NCBI GenBank assembly: GCA_024331085.1
Contig: JANDJG010000013.1
Location: 1 to 42,442, forward strand
DNA: 42,442 nucleotides
Direction: 5' to 3'
Origin: Nitrospira sp.
Lineage (GTDB): Bacteria; Nitrospirota; Nitrospiria; Nitrospirales; Nitrospiraceae
Below the pieces are notes generated by a model. It ran no database searches. It was not told the DNA's origin and saw nothing but the letters and a program-made list of their open reading frames with translations. The first letter of the stretch is position 1. Each line of letters opens with the position of its first letter. This document shows, one piece after another, positions 12,066-20,820 of this stretch. Made by a program: the position numbers and the translations under genes.

Positions 12066-12164
12066 TCAATGCCGTCCCTCTTCCTCCTCCTCTGGGATCG
12101 AAGCCCAAATCGTAATGCCCCACAACAGCGCGATAATCCCAACTAAGCTATAGATCTGATACAT
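12066..12164 (-). CDS. 32-residue single-pass membrane protein
   Basis: This short gene starts at ATG 12164 and ends with TGA at 12066-12068. It is preceded by AAAAGGAGGGG with 8 nt spacing, one of the strongest ribosome-binding sites in the window. The product begins MYQIYSLVGIIALLWGITIW, a membrane helix with a tryptophan at the interface. It ends in a short acidic tail containing five consecutive glutamates and a basic C terminus. No homologue is recognised. Its size and layout recall small subunits of respiratory oxidases and other membrane complexes, but that is only a resemblance. It precedes the psiE-like gene on the same strand, and an inverted repeat lies upstream. Confidence 0.6.
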   Translation of the reverse strand: MYQIYSLVGIIALLWGITIWASIPEEEEEGRH

Positions 12165-12203
12165 AATGCTCCCCTCCTTTTCAGTGACTCTTCGAGCGTG
12201 TTC

Positions 12204-12219
12204 GTTCACACCTGTGAAC
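12204..12219. repeat. Inverted repeat, candidate operator
   Basis: GTTCACA-CC-TGTGAAC is a perfect 7-bp inverted repeat with a 2-bp centre, 40 bp upstream of the 32-residue membrane protein gene. Its position and symmetry suit a dimeric repressor site; no regulator is recognised. Confidence 0.45.
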
Positions 12220-12883
12220 TCTTTGTCTCAGTCTCTTCGACTCGAGCAGGGCAAGAAGCCGCTGTCGGCCTTTGTGAATCCCGCCGTGGTCGGCGGTCAG
12301 GATTTCGGTGCCGACCGCCTCGCGCATATCTAGGGGACTCTGCTCGGACACCCCAGCGCGGACCTACGCGATGGAACGCATGCAACCCGTCACATTGTCT
12401 GCCTACCGAATGGACACGGCATGAATGGATACAGAAGACACGAAGCCCGTGAAATTCGGCATTCGCACGCTGCACCCCTTATTCGATGAGACTCGGTATT
12501 CGAAGAAGCTCCGGAGACTGAGGAATCAGACGCGCCGGAGGAAGAGGGAATGCGCGAGAGATAGGACAGTCGACGTCGTTTCGAACATCAGAGTGATCCT
12601 ACAAGCCAAGACCACTGCTGTCAATGTTTGTAATCGACACATGCGCCGCAACACTCTGTTTCTATGGAACAATATTTATTATTCAGACGAGCATTCTCCG
12701 GTCGCGAACGGAGATATCAAACATCATTCGTTGATGCCGTTTCGCCGGCGCATCGGTTGCCCTGGTCGCAACCACTTCATTTCTTTCACGTGCGCGGAGA
12801 CGTTGTTGATGGAGAAGGGGAGGTAGGTTCAAGCGATCAATGCAACACCAACTGGGATACAGTGGGATTGGAGGGTAATCAAC
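12220..12883. other. Gene-free, decayed interval
   Basis: Open frames exist on both strands, but none has a recognisable family, consistent codon use or a ribosome-binding site. Given the transposase remains on the right, this is probably degraded accessory DNA. I see no tRNA, terminator or ordered repeat. Confidence 0.5.
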
Positions 12884-13107
12884 ATGACACACGTGGAGCA
12901 CCAGGGCTTATCCGCGGCCCAGAAAGCGGAACCCTGGCAGCAACTGTTCTTTCCGAGATTACACCGCATACGTTTTCCATTGGACTCGGCAGACACCCAT
13001 TCGCTTTTGTTCAGGAATCGACGTATGCAACCAGGTCGGAAGGCGTGTCCTGTTCCCTCGCAATTGAGGCCCCCCGAAAACAAGATTCCCAAGCGATCGA
13101 GGCGTGA
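12884..13107 (+). pseudogene. Decayed N terminus of an IS30-family transposase
   Basis: The reading frame from ATG 12884 encodes MTHVEHQGLSAAQKAEPWQQ, which closely resembles the start of IS30-type transposases (QGLSAAQK...W.RW). Homology then moves to another frame: IGLGRHPFAFVQ followed by SLAIEAPRKQDSQAIEA, reminiscent of the family's IGRALGR...F and LTLAEREEISRGIA segments. At least one frameshift separates the two blocks, and no catalytic DDE part follows, because the DUF4870-type gene begins on the other strand. The call rests on remembered family patterns, so the family name is tentative; that it is non-functional is clear. Confidence 0.42.
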
Positions 13108-13129
13108 TGTGCTCGTGAAGCTGTCAAAC

Positions 13130-13504
13130 TCACACATACATTGGCCGATTGTCGCCAAGAGTGACCCAGCCGCGCACGATGCGATACACAAACCAGAATC
13201 CCACCAGCGTGATCGGTAGCCATACGAAGAGGATGCCGATCCCAAGGGTTGCGATAATGAAGGCCCCGCAAAGGGAGATCCAGAGCAGTCCGAACCAGAA
13301 GGTTCGGATCTGCCAACGAAAGTGCGATTCAAGCCAGGTACCGCGAACTTCCTTCCGCTTCATATAGTTCAGAACGACCGCGATGATCGAAGGCCAACCG
13401 GTGAGGAAAGAGCCGACCACCGTGGCAGTGCCCATGATGCCGGTCAGCAGGCTGAATGCGTGTAGGGCGTACACGACTTTCGTCCACGTGACAAGTGAAT
13501 CCAC
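13130..13504 (-). CDS. DUF4870-type membrane protein
   Basis: This 124-residue protein has three predicted membrane helices. The central stretch AVVLNYMKRKEVRGTWLESHFRWQIRTFW is characteristic of the DUF4870/Tic20-like group of small membrane proteins: a basic loop followed by an SHFRWQIRTFW re-entry. The helices around it are VVYALHAFSLLTGIMGTATV, LLWISLCGAFIIATLGIGIL and VWLPITLVGFWFVYRIVRGW. Function is unknown. It stands alone between two broken insertion elements yet its frame is intact, so it is probably a surviving gene rather than debris. The ATG at 13504 has no strong ribosome-binding site. Confidence 0.75.
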   Translation of the reverse strand: MDSLVTWTKVVYALHAFSLLTGIMGTATVVGSFLTGWPSIIAVVLNYMKRKEVRGTWLESHFRWQIRTFWFGLLWISLCGAFIIATLGIGILFVWLPITLVGFWFVYRIVRGWVTLGDNRPMYV

Positions 13505-13669
13505 GAGTTCGCTCCGTTCTTACCGCTCTTACTGCCGGTGGTGAGTGTTGGGTATATCAAAAACCATATTTTCAGCATATTCATCATCTTCAGTCTAACG
13601 CAATACTATTAGTTACCCAGCAGGCCGTTGACAAATCCATGTGCATCCCGATGAATACATGATACAAGG

Positions 13670-14065
13670 TCCTCCCGGAAAATCCGTCCCTTGATCGATA
13701 CGGTGCGACTTCAGCCACTCTACAAGCCACTGCTAAGGTCGGTCGTCCCTCGATTCCACCGGAACAGCCGTTTTTGGCGCTTCTGGGAGGCCATCTGGCA
13801 GACGTCACATCGGAACGGACGTTGGTGAGGGAACTAACGGGGTACCTGCCCTCCCCGGTTTGTGGAGCTGGGTCTAGATCAGACGCCGTGGGACCACTCG
13901 ACATTCTCGCAGAACCGGACACGGCTGGTTACGAAGAGTGGTCTGCTGAAATGCGTGTGCGATGAGACCATGGCCCTGACGATCAAATAGAAGCTGCCCT
14001 TTTTCCACTCATCGCTGGACGGCACCTTGGTCTAAGCCCAGGCCTCATACACAAACGTCGTGCCA
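13670..14065 (+). pseudogene. Decayed IS5/IS1182-type transposase
   Basis: Blocks in three frames match this transposase type in the correct order: RKIRPLIDTV (from 13676), GRPSIPPEQ with SERTLVRELTGYL (from 13741), FVELGLDQTPWDHSTFSQNR (from 13859), then SSLDGTLV and AQASYTNVV (to about 14061). Single-base frameshifts lie before GRPSIPPEQ and between YLP and FVEL. In-frame stops occur at 13988-13990 (TAG) and 14033-14035 (TAA). The N-terminal DUF772-like part and the first catalytic aspartate region (SLDGTLV) can be followed; the C-terminal half is not detectable. The flanks 13505-13669 and 14066-14237 show nothing else identifiable. Confidence 0.75.
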
Positions 14066-14237
14066 ATAGAAGTCTTTCTGAATCCGGAGAAGTCGACGAG
14101 GCGGACTCCTGGCAAGGGTTCCACCAGTGTCAAAAAAACTAGCTTGTCCACGCACTGCAAGGAGAACCGGCCAGCACGGTTCACTGCCGGTCAGACGTAC
14201 ATCGCCAGGCTTCACTTCAAGCGCGGCTCTTTCCGCA

Positions 14238-17200
14238 TCATGAGCAGCCGCTCGTGGCGCCGCAAGTGACGCACTTCAGGCAGGTGCCGTTGCGGACCAT
14301 CGTGAACTGTTTGCACTCGGGGCAGGGGTCTCCCTCGTAGCCCTTCACCTTGGCGCTCTGCACCTCCGTCAGGGTCAGGGTCTCTCGCTTGATTTCGACC
14401 TGTCTGGCCACGCTGTGACCATTGTCATGACTTCTGCTTCTCCCTCCGTTCCGACGAACGGGCAGATGTTCCGTGAGAACCGCGGAGGTGGCCAAGGTCT
14501 TGAGGTCCGCCTCCTCTTCCACGCACTCGGGATCCATGTCGTCTTTTTTCATGGAATCCATCCGCAGATCCTCTTCCTTGACCTGCGCCAGGTCGTAGCG
14601 GTCCAAATACGTGATCGCGAGCTCCCGGAAAATGTAGTCGATGATCGAGGTCGACATTTTGATGCGGTCGTTGAGTTTAACCGGCCCGTTGGGCTCGAAC
14701 CTGGTGAAGACGAACGCTTCGACGAACTCTTCGAGCGGGACGCCGTGTTGCAAGCCGAGAGAAATGGCGATGGCGAAACAATTCATGAGGCTGCGGAACG
14801 CCGCCCCTTCCTTGTGCATGTCGAGGAAGATTTCGCCGACGGTTCCATCCTCGTATTCGCCGGTTCGGAGATACAATTTGTGGCCGCCGATGATCGCCTT
14901 TTGCGTATAGCCGTTCCGCCGGCTCGGCAAGGGCCGCCGCTTGGCCAGGTATCGGACCAGCACGCGCTCGGTGACTTTCTCCGCGGCCGCCTCCACCGCG
15001 CCCGCGGCCTCCGCCGTTTTTCCGTTATCGGTCGAGGCGCTCAACGGTTGGCTCAGTTTCGAGCCGTCCCGATAAATCGCCACCGCCTTGACCATGCTTT
15101 CCCACGCCAGCCGGTAGGCGTTCTTGACGTCTTCGACCGTGGCGTCGTGCGGCATGTTGATCGTTTTGCTGATCGCGCCGCTGATGAACGGCTGCGCCGC
15201 GGCCATCATGCGGATGTGGGCGTCGACGGCGATGGCGCGACGGCCGATTCGACCGCAGCGATTGGCGCAGTCGAAGACCGGCAGGTGCTCGGCCTTCAAG
15301 TGCGGCGCCCCCTCCACCGTCATCGTCCCGCAACAATAATCATTCGCGGCGGCGATTTCTTCCTGCGTGAAGCCGAGCGCCTTGAGCATGTTGAAGGAGG
15401 GGCTGTTCAATTGGCTTTCGCTGAACCCCAATTTCTCCGTGCAAAAGGACTCCCCCAGCATGAATTTGTTAAAGGCGAACTGGATATCGAACGCCTGAGC
15501 CAGGCCGTTTTCGAGACGGGCCAGCGCTTCGTCGTCGAACCCCTTCGACCGCAACGATTCATGGTTGATGAACGGCGCCTGCTTGAGGGTTTGCGCGCCG
15601 ACGCAATAGCGCACGATGTCCTGGACTTGTCCCTCCGTGTACCCCAGCGTCGACAACGCGAGCGGCAAACTCTGATTGATGATCTTAAAGTACCCCCCGC
15701 CGGCCAATTTCTTGAATTTCACCAGGGCGAAGTCCGGCTCGATTCCGGTGGTGTCGCAATCCATCACCAATCCGATCGTGCCGGTCGGGGCGATGACCGT
15801 CACTTGCGCGTTGCGATACCCGTAGGCCGTCCCCAGCTCGAGCGCCCGGTCCCACGCCCGCCGGGCGGCGATGAGCAGATCGGGCGGGCAATTCTCCGGT
15901 TGAATCCCCGTCGGTTTGATCGTCAGTCCCTCATATTCCTCGCGCGGGGCGTTGTAGGCCGCCCGGCGGTGATTGCGGATCACCCGCAGCATGTGATCGC
16001 GGTTCTTCGCGTAGCCCGGGAATGGTCCCAATTCGGCGGCCATTTCCGCCGACGTGCCGTAGGCCTCGCCGGTCATGATGGCGCTGATGGCGCCGCAGAT
16101 CGCGCGGGCCTTGGGAGAATCATAGGGAATCCCTTGACGCATCAACACCGTGCCCAAATTGGCATACCCCAAGCCGAGCGTTCTGAACCGATAGCTCTTC
16201 TCCGCGATCGACCGGCTGGGAAACGACGCCATCAACACGCTGATTTCCAACACGATCGTCCACAGCCGCACGGCGTGCCGGAAGTTTTCCAACTCGAACC
16301 GCCCGTCGACGGTATAAAACGCCGCCAGGTTGAGCGAGGCCAGGTTGCAGGCCGTGTCGTCCAAAAACATGTATTCCGAACAGGGGTTCGACGCGTTGAT
16401 TCGCCCGTCTTCCGGACAGGTATGCCATTCGTTGATCGTCGTATCGTACTGGGTGCCGGGATCCGCGCAGACCCACGCGGCCCAGGCGATCCGATCCCAC
16501 AGATCGCGGGCCTTGAGGGTCTTGCAGACCTTGCCGTCGATCCGGCGCGTGAGATGCCAATCGCCGTCGGCGTCAAGGGCGGCGAAAAACTCGTTGGGCA
16601 TTCTCACGCTGTTGTTTGAATTCTGACCCGACACGGTTTGATAGGCCTTGCCGTCCCAGTTGGTGTCGTATTCGTGAAAGACGAAGTGCGTGAACCCCTG
16701 CTGCGCGTAGGAAAACATTCGCTGGATATAGGCCTCCGGCACCATATCCCGGCGGGCCTGAGCCAGCGCCTCTCGCAACACCTGGTTGGTCTTGGGATCC
16801 AGGTCTAGTTTGATACCGCCCTTGCCGTCAGCGACGTGACAGGCTTTGAGCACGCTGTTGAGCCGCTGCGCGCAAATTTTCGAGCCGGTCACCATCGCCG
16901 CGACCTTCTGTTCCTCAACGACCTTCCACTCGATAAACTCTTCGATGTCGGGATGGTCCAGGTCCAGACAGACCATCTTGGCGGCGCGCCTGGTCGTTCC
17001 GCCCGATTTAATCGCGCCGGCGGCCCGATCGCCGATCTTGAGAAAAGACATCAGACCCGACGACTTGCCTCCGCCGGACAGTCCCTCCCCCTCGCCTCGC
17101 AGTTTGGAGAAGTTGGTGCCGGTCCCGGAGCCGTACTTGAACAGCCGCGCCTCACGGACCCAAAGGTCCATGATCCCGTTCTCATTGACCAGATCGTCCT

Positions 17201-17765
17201 CGATCGACTGAATGAAACAGGCATGGGGCTGGGGATGTTCGAACGCGTTCGTCGCCTTGACGACCTCGCGGGTGGCGGGATCGACGTAATAGTGCCCCTG
17301 CGCCGGGCCCGACAACCCATACGCGTAATGGAGGCCCGTGTTGAACCACTGCGGGGAGTTCGGGGCGGCCATCTGCCGCGCCAGCATGTAACACATTTCA
17401 TCGTGGAAAGCCTCGGCGTCCTCCGGCGTTGTGAAGTAGCCGTACGACTTGCCCCAGTGCGTCCAACATCCGGCCATTCGCTCGAAGACTTGGCGCGCAT
17501 CGCGTTCCCCGCCCAACAGGGGTTTCCCGTCCGGTCCCGTCAGCATTTGTCCCTGCGGATCACACTGAGGCACTCCCGCTTTTCGGAAATATTTCTGAGC
17601 CAAAATATCGACGGCCAATTGAGACCATTGCTCCGGCACATCGATATTGTCGAGTTTGAACACGACGGACCCGTCCGGATTGCGAATCTCGGACGACCGT
17701 TTGACGAACGTGATCCCGTCATAGGGACTCCGACCGCGATGGGTGAATCTTCGTTCAATCCTCAC
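14238..17765 (-). CDS. nrdJ: Adenosylcobalamin-dependent (class II) ribonucleoside-diphosphate reductase
   Basis: This enzyme reduces ribonucleotides to deoxyribonucleotides using vitamin B12 and works with or without oxygen. It is 1175 residues from the GTG at 17765, which has AAGGAGG 6 nt upstream; an ATG at 17789 is less likely. Visible features are the N-terminal RIERRFTH segment, the catalytic-site region [20 protein letters not shown], a [22 protein letters not shown] block, and [14 protein letters not shown]. The C-terminal zinc-binding tail [12 protein letters not shown]...[14 protein letters not shown] is typical of long NrdJ proteins. No nrdAB or nrdDG genes are in the window. Control elements lie upstream at 17908-18044. 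Confidence 0.95.
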   Translation of the reverse strand: MRIERRFTHRGRSPYDGITFVKRSSEIRNPDGSVVFKLDNIDVPEQWSQLAVDILAQKYFRKAGVPQCDPQGQMLTGPDGKPLLGGERDARQVFERMAGCWTHWGKSYGYFTTPEDAEAFHDEMCYMLARQMAAPNSPQWFNTGLHYAYGLSGPAQGHYYVDPATREVVKATNAFEHPQPHACFIQSIEDDLVNENGIMDLWVREARLFKYGSGTGTNFSKLRGEGEGLSGGGKSSGLMSFLKIGDRAAGAIKSGGTTRRAAKMVCLDLDHPDIEEFIEWKVVEEQKVAAMVTGSKICAQRLNSVLKACHVADGKGGIKLDLDPKTNQVLREALAQARRDMVPEAYIQRMFSYAQQGFTHFVFHEYDTNWDGKAYQTVSGQNSNNSVRMPNEFFAALDADGDWHLTRRIDGKVCKTLKARDLWDRIAWAAWVCADPGTQYDTTINEWHTCPEDGRINASNPCSEYMFLDDTACNLASLNLAAFYTVDGRFELENFRHAVRLWTIVLEISVLMASFPSRSIAEKSYRFRTLGLGYANLGTVLMRQGIPYDSPKARAICGAISAIMTGEAYGTSAEMAAELGPFPGYAKNRDHMLRVIRNHRRAAYNAPREEYEGLTIKPTGIQPENCPPDLLIAARRAWDRALELGTAYGYRNAQVTVIAPTGTIGLVMDCDTTGIEPDFALVKFKKLAGGGYFKIINQSLPLALSTLGYTEGQVQDIVRYCVGAQTLKQAPFINHESLRSKGFDDEALARLENGLAQAFDIQFAFNKFMLGESFCTEKLGFSESQLNSPSFNMLKALGFTQEEIAAANDYCCGTMTVEGAPHLKAEHLPVFDCANRCGRIGRRAIAVDAHIRMMAAAQPFISGAISKTINMPHDATVEDVKNAYRLAWESMVKAVAIYRDGSKLSQPLSASTDNGKTAEAAGAVEAAAEKVTERVLVRYLAKRRPLPSRRNGYTQKAIIGGHKLYLRTGEYEDGTVGEIFLDMHKEGAAFRSLMNCFAIAISLGLQHGVPLEEFVEAFVFTRFEPNGPVKLNDRIKMSTSIIDYIFRELAITYLDRYDLAQVKEEDLRMDSMKKDDMDPECVEEEADLKTLATSAVLTEHLPVRRNGGRSRSHDNGHSVARQVEIKRETLTLTEVQSAKVKGYEGDPCPECKQFTMVRNGTCLKCVTCGATSGCS

Positions 17766-17907
17766 GGGATTCCTCCTTGGTAGAAGCAAAACGCCTATTC
17801 TTGCGAGCCGACCGGCAGAATGTACCTTGTGTGAGTTCGCCCACGAGAATGCGAGAGTTTCTTCGCCCCACTCACATTGCTCGCCTTCATAGCCGTCAAC
17901 AGTGGAG

Positions 17908-17955
17908 AGACTACATATAGCTATCGACTTTTTTTGTCAACACTAAATATAGTGG
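17908..17955 (-). promoter_or_regulatory. NrdR box pair over the nrdJ promoter
   Basis: Two palindromic boxes, AGACTACATATAGCTA (17908-17923) and ACACTAAATATAGTGG (17940-17955), lie 32 bp apart, about three helical turns. This is the arrangement known for NrdR, the ATP/dATP-sensing repressor of ribonucleotide reductase genes. One overlaps the -10 region and the other abuts the -35 of the nrdJ promoter, as expected for repression. Confidence 0.75.
17912..17940 (-). promoter_or_regulatory. nrdJ promoter
   Basis: On the minus strand a perfect -35, TTGACA (17940-17935), is followed by an A run and, after 17 bp, TATGTA (17917-17912). The start site would be near 17905, giving a leader of about 140 nt, too short for a typical cobalamin riboswitch; no B12 box is seen. 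Confidence 0.6.
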
Positions 17956-17981
17956 GGTGCCTGTGAAATTTGGGGGGAAGC

Positions 17982-18044
17982 TGTGGATAGTCGGCTCTAC
18001 CGTTTTAGGGCCGATTTTGTCCCGATCGGAGCCGGTTATCCACA
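17982..18044. promoter_or_regulatory. Two DnaA boxes upstream of nrdJ
   Basis: TTATCCACA (18036-18044) is a perfect consensus DnaA box. TGTGGATAG (17982-17990) is an eight-of-nine match in the opposite orientation. Both lie upstream of the nrdJ promoter and NrdR boxes. In E. coli, nrdAB is similarly controlled by upstream DnaA boxes, so DnaA-linked control of NrdJ is plausible. Two boxes alone do not indicate a replication origin. Confidence 0.6.
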
Positions 18045-18068
18045 GGAGCGCCGAGTCGGCGGAGCATA

Positions 18069-18458
18069 TCAGGACCTTTCTTCGAGCAGCCGTTCGATTG
18101 TTTTTGCCGCTTCTTCCGTTCCGCTGATCGGGACGAACCGGCCTCCGATCCCCAGCACGACCACCTTGGCCCCGGCCACCCGGGTTTCATACGAACTGAA
18201 AAATCCCCAATTCTTTCGAATCGTGGCCGGTCGAACGACGCCGTCCATGAGTTGCTTGCTTTGAGCACGAATAACCTCGTGAATGAGCCGTTGATCCCGC
18301 GCGGAAGTCCGCTCATCCAATAGATCGAGCGCCCGGTGCAACTCCGACTCGACGAACCGGACATAGTCGTCCGTCGTCGGATTCGACCATGCCGCCCAAA
18401 CCGCTCCGGCAAGGATCACCACCAGGAAGGCCAAAGGGGTAAGACGCAACTCGCGCAT
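18069..18458 (-). CDS. DUF4359-like membrane-anchored or secreted protein
   Basis: This 129-residue protein has an N-terminal hydrophobic segment (LAFLVVILAGAVWAAW) that is either a signal peptide or an anchor. The soluble domain begins NPTTDDYVRFVESEL and ends KTIERLLEE. The NPxxxDY start right after the membrane segment, and the FFSSYETR and VVVLGIGGRFVPI strands, resemble DUF4359, a family of unknown function. The ATG at 18458 is followed directly by RELRLTPLAF. It lies 70 nt downstream of the AmpG-like gene on the same strand, possibly in one unit. Confidence 0.65.
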   Translation of the reverse strand: MRELRLTPLAFLVVILAGAVWAAWSNPTTDDYVRFVESELHRALDLLDERTSARDQRLIHEVIRAQSKQLMDGVVRPATIRKNWGFFSSYETRVAGAKVVVLGIGGRFVPISGTEEAAKTIERLLEERS

Positions 18459-18528
18459 TGAAATGCTCCGGCACTCTCATATCTTCGCAATCCGGCCAAG
18501 GCAAGTATCCGCCCGATCGGATATGCGC

Positions 18529-19791
18529 TCATACGGCGTGAGACAGCCCCGGAGCGTCGTTCCTTTCTTCCGGCTCGATGTGACGTCTGAGAGACCAGAC
18601 TGCCAAGAGGCCCGGCAATGCGACCACAAAGGTTAGGACAAAGAACTCCGCCCATCCGACGGCCTCCACGATACCGGCGGATGGGCGTCCCGCGAAGACT
18701 CGCCCCAACGCCTCAAGAGACGACAACAGCGCGAACTGGGTCGCCGTGTAGCGAGGGTCGCACAGCGACATCACCAATGCCACAAAGGCGGCCGTCCCCA
18801 TTCCACCCGTCACGTTTTCGACCACGACCGCCGCCGTCAGGACGGCGGCGCTTTTTTCCATCAGGGCTACGACGGCAAATCCCAAATTCGACACCGCTTG
18901 CAACAGGCCGAAGAGCAAGAGGGCGGAAACGAGGCTCATCCTCGTCATCATCGCCCCTCCGAGCAAAGCGCCGGCGAGCGTGGCGAAGATCCCGACCCCC
19001 TTCACCGTCCCGACTTCCACGGACGAAAAACCGACTCCCCCGATGAGGAACGCGGTCTGGAGCGAGGACGCGAAGGCATCGCCGAGTTTGTACAACACGA
19101 CCACGGCCAAGAATCCCACCGCGTGGGGCCTGGAGGAAAATTCTCTTACGGGAGCGCCCACGGCTTCGGCCAGACTCCTGGGAGGATCGGCGAGCCGAAT
19201 CGGTTCCGGACTCACCGCGATCGCGGCAAGCCCAGCCGTCATGACGGCCGCCATGACCAGATAAGTCGCTTGCCAGCCGACAACATCGGCCAACATCAAG
19301 GCGCCGGCGCCGGCGACCAACAGCGCCACTCGGTACCCGTTGACCCAGACCGCCGCGCCCAACCCCCGTTCATGGGGATGAAGCGTTTCCGTGCGGTAGG
19401 CGTCGAAGACGATGTCCAACGAAGCAGAGAAAAACGCCACCAAAAGCGCCAGGACCGCCAACGTCTCGGGATGATCGCGCGGACCGGTCGCCGCCATCAA
19501 GGCCAACCCGGCCGCAACGCAGGATTGCGTCAACACCATCCATCCGCGACGCCTCCCAAACCAGGGGGGCACGACCCGATCCATAAGGGGGGCCCAGAGA
19601 AATTTCAACGTATAGGGGAGACCGACCAACGTAAACACGCCGATCGTTTTGAGATCGACGCCTTCCACCGTCAGCCAGGCTTGCAAGGTGCCGGCAGTCA
19701 GGGCGAGCGGGAGACCCGAAACGAAGCCCAACGGCAACATCACGGCGAGACGCCGACTGATGAACCGAGACTGGGAAACGGAGTCGGTCAC
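18529..19791 (-). CDS. AmpG-like MFS permease (probable muropeptide transporter)
   Basis: This 420-residue protein has about twelve predicted membrane helices. LPLGFVSGLPLALTAGTLQAWLT near the start, KTIGVFTLVGLPYTLKFLWAPLMDR and the SASLDIVFDAYRTE segment are characteristic of AmpG. AmpG imports anhydromuropeptides released by wall turnover for recycling, and in some bacteria it links to beta-lactamase induction. The window also has RlpA and a LysM lipoprotein, but these are not adjacent. The AmpG name is by motif only; other MFS acetyl-CoA/AmpG-like transporters share this fold. The ATG at 19791 starts a normal N terminus. Confidence 0.8.
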   Translation of the reverse strand: MTDSVSQSRFISRRLAVMLPLGFVSGLPLALTAGTLQAWLTVEGVDLKTIGVFTLVGLPYTLKFLWAPLMDRVVPPWFGRRRGWMVLTQSCVAAGLALMAATGPRDHPETLAVLALLVAFFSASLDIVFDAYRTETLHPHERGLGAAVWVNGYRVALLVAGAGALMLADVVGWQATYLVMAAVMTAGLAAIAVSPEPIRLADPPRSLAEAVGAPVREFSSRPHAVGFLAVVVLYKLGDAFASSLQTAFLIGGVGFSSVEVGTVKGVGIFATLAGALLGGAMMTRMSLVSALLLFGLLQAVSNLGFAVVALMEKSAAVLTAAVVVENVTGGMGTAAFVALVMSLCDPRYTATQFALLSSLEALGRVFAGRPSAGIVEAVGWAEFFVLTFVVALPGLLAVWSLRRHIEPEERNDAPGLSHAV

Positions 19792-19909
19792 GAAGCAACG
19801 CTCACGTCAAACGAGCCTATCATACGGAGGGAGCATATCATCGCCGCGGCGGTTCTTCAGCAGAATCTCGAAATGTGCAAGGGGAAATACGTTCAGAAAC
19901 GGCTACGGA

Positions 19910-20326
19910 TCAGCAGGGCTGCCCGTTGAACGAACAGGGCTTGTAGCGGGAAATGTCAAAATCCGTGTTCTCCTGATAGACCCGTTCGTTGCCGTTCACT
20001 CCGTCCTGCTCGGGATCGTTCCACATCGTGTGGTTCCACCAATAAAAGATCGGCTGAGCCTCCGTCTGATAGACGGGATTTCCATAGGTGCTGCGGGCAT
20101 ATTCCCGCACCACTCGGGCCGTCACATAGTCGATCCGACCGTCACCGGCCAGAGAATAGAGCGCAATAAAAAGCCGGGCCTCATGGTCATAGAGCTCATC
20201 CAGACGGGTGCCTACGTCCGGCTCGACGGGAAGCTGATCTGCAGCCAGCGCCGACGGCCCCCATTCACTCTCCATGCCGGAAAGCAACACGCCCCACAGG
20301 GCAAGTGTGACAACCAATCGAAACAC
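19910..20326 (-). CDS. Exported hypothetical protein
   Basis: This 138-residue product starts at the GTG at 20326, with a signal peptide (FRLVVTLALWGVLLSG... to about residue 29, ALAADQ). The mature part is acidic and aromatic, with DVGTRLDELYDHEARLFIAL, a DGRIDYVTARVVREYARSTYG stretch, a YWWNHTMWNDPEQDGVN segment and two cysteines near the C terminus. No family is recognised. Codon use is normal and the frame is clean, so it is probably real and periplasmic. A possible extended -10 promoter (TGGTAGAAT, minus strand, near 20407-20415) lies upstream. It diverges from the PEP-CTERM gene. Confidence 0.55.
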   Translation of the reverse strand: MFRLVVTLALWGVLLSGMESEWGPSALAADQLPVEPDVGTRLDELYDHEARLFIALYSLAGDGRIDYVTARVVREYARSTYGNPVYQTEAQPIFYWWNHTMWNDPEQDGVNGNERVYQENTDFDISRYKPCSFNGQPC

Positions 20327-20452
20327 TGTTTTTTCTCAGCAGCCTTTCTTCCAGGACAAAGCTTCTTTCCGGAACAAGCAGCCGATGAAATTTCAAACGG
20401 CTGCCCATTCTACCATGCCATCCCCCTCACCCTTCCCCCCTTTTTGAAGAGT

Positions 20453-20482
20453 TTGACTTCCTAACGGTAAGGGGGCTATAAA
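20453..20482 (+). promoter_or_regulatory. Promoter of the PEP-CTERM gene
   Basis: TTGACT (20453-20458) and TATAAA (20477-20482) are separated by 18 bp. The start site would be near 20489, leaving about 330 nt of leader before the ATG at 20821. Confidence 0.55.
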
Positions 20483-20488
20483 ATCGGC

Positions 20489-20820
20489 CGATTTGTCAGG
20501 CCGAACCAGGCCTGGCCGACAGGATCAAGCTGGGGCCATAGCTAGAAGGATGGGATGAGTTCGGCTCAGACACAGGCCATCATGATCACCAGCATGCCTT
20601 CACCATCTACCTAACTACCTACCATAAAAGGGTGGACCATGAGCGGAGATGCTTGGGCGGAGTAACGGGACCGGAAATGAGCTGCGTGCAGGAATATCAA
20701 GGGAATCGGATCATCTGTGAGGCGTAAGTCCAGGCGCAACGCCTGGACGCATCATTTCTCCGCAATGAGCGCCAAAGCAAATTGAATTTATTGTCCTTTT
20801 AACCAATTGAAAGGGAATTT
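20489..20820 (+). other. Long 5' leader of the PEP-CTERM gene with hairpins
   Basis: No gene is seen in this interval. It contains TCGGCC...GGCCGA (20484-20504) and a palindrome CCAGGCCTGG just after it. A perfect 9-bp hairpin, GTCCAGGCG-CAA-CGCCTGGAC, lies at 20728-20748. The last has no following T run, so it is not a classic terminator. I could not match the leader to a known riboswitch class. An A/T-rich stretch with AAAGGGAATTT precedes the start codon. Confidence 0.4.

Noticed and set aside
12425..12826. 133-residue plus-strand frame
   Set aside because: Random-looking composition with no motif or ribosome-binding site, in a decayed region.
14415..16619. 734-residue open frame on the plus strand
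   Set aside because: It is antisense to nrdJ, low in hydrophobic pattern and rich in Arg/His/Gln, a typical mirror of GC-rich coding DNA. nrdJ on the other strand is unmistakable.
17766..17907. Cobalamin riboswitch before the B12-dependent nrdJ
   Set aside because: The leader is only about 140 nt and no B12-box-like sequence was seen.
17982..18044. Replication origin
   Set aside because: Only two DnaA boxes are present, with no AT-rich unwinding region and no dnaA or dnaN nearby; promoter control is simpler.
20728..20748. Rho-independent terminator
   Set aside because: The hairpin is perfect but no T run follows, and it lies between a promoter and its gene.
20489..20820. Cyclic di-GMP riboswitch in the PEP-CTERM leader
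   Set aside because: The conserved GEMM core and tetraloop-receptor elements could not be found.
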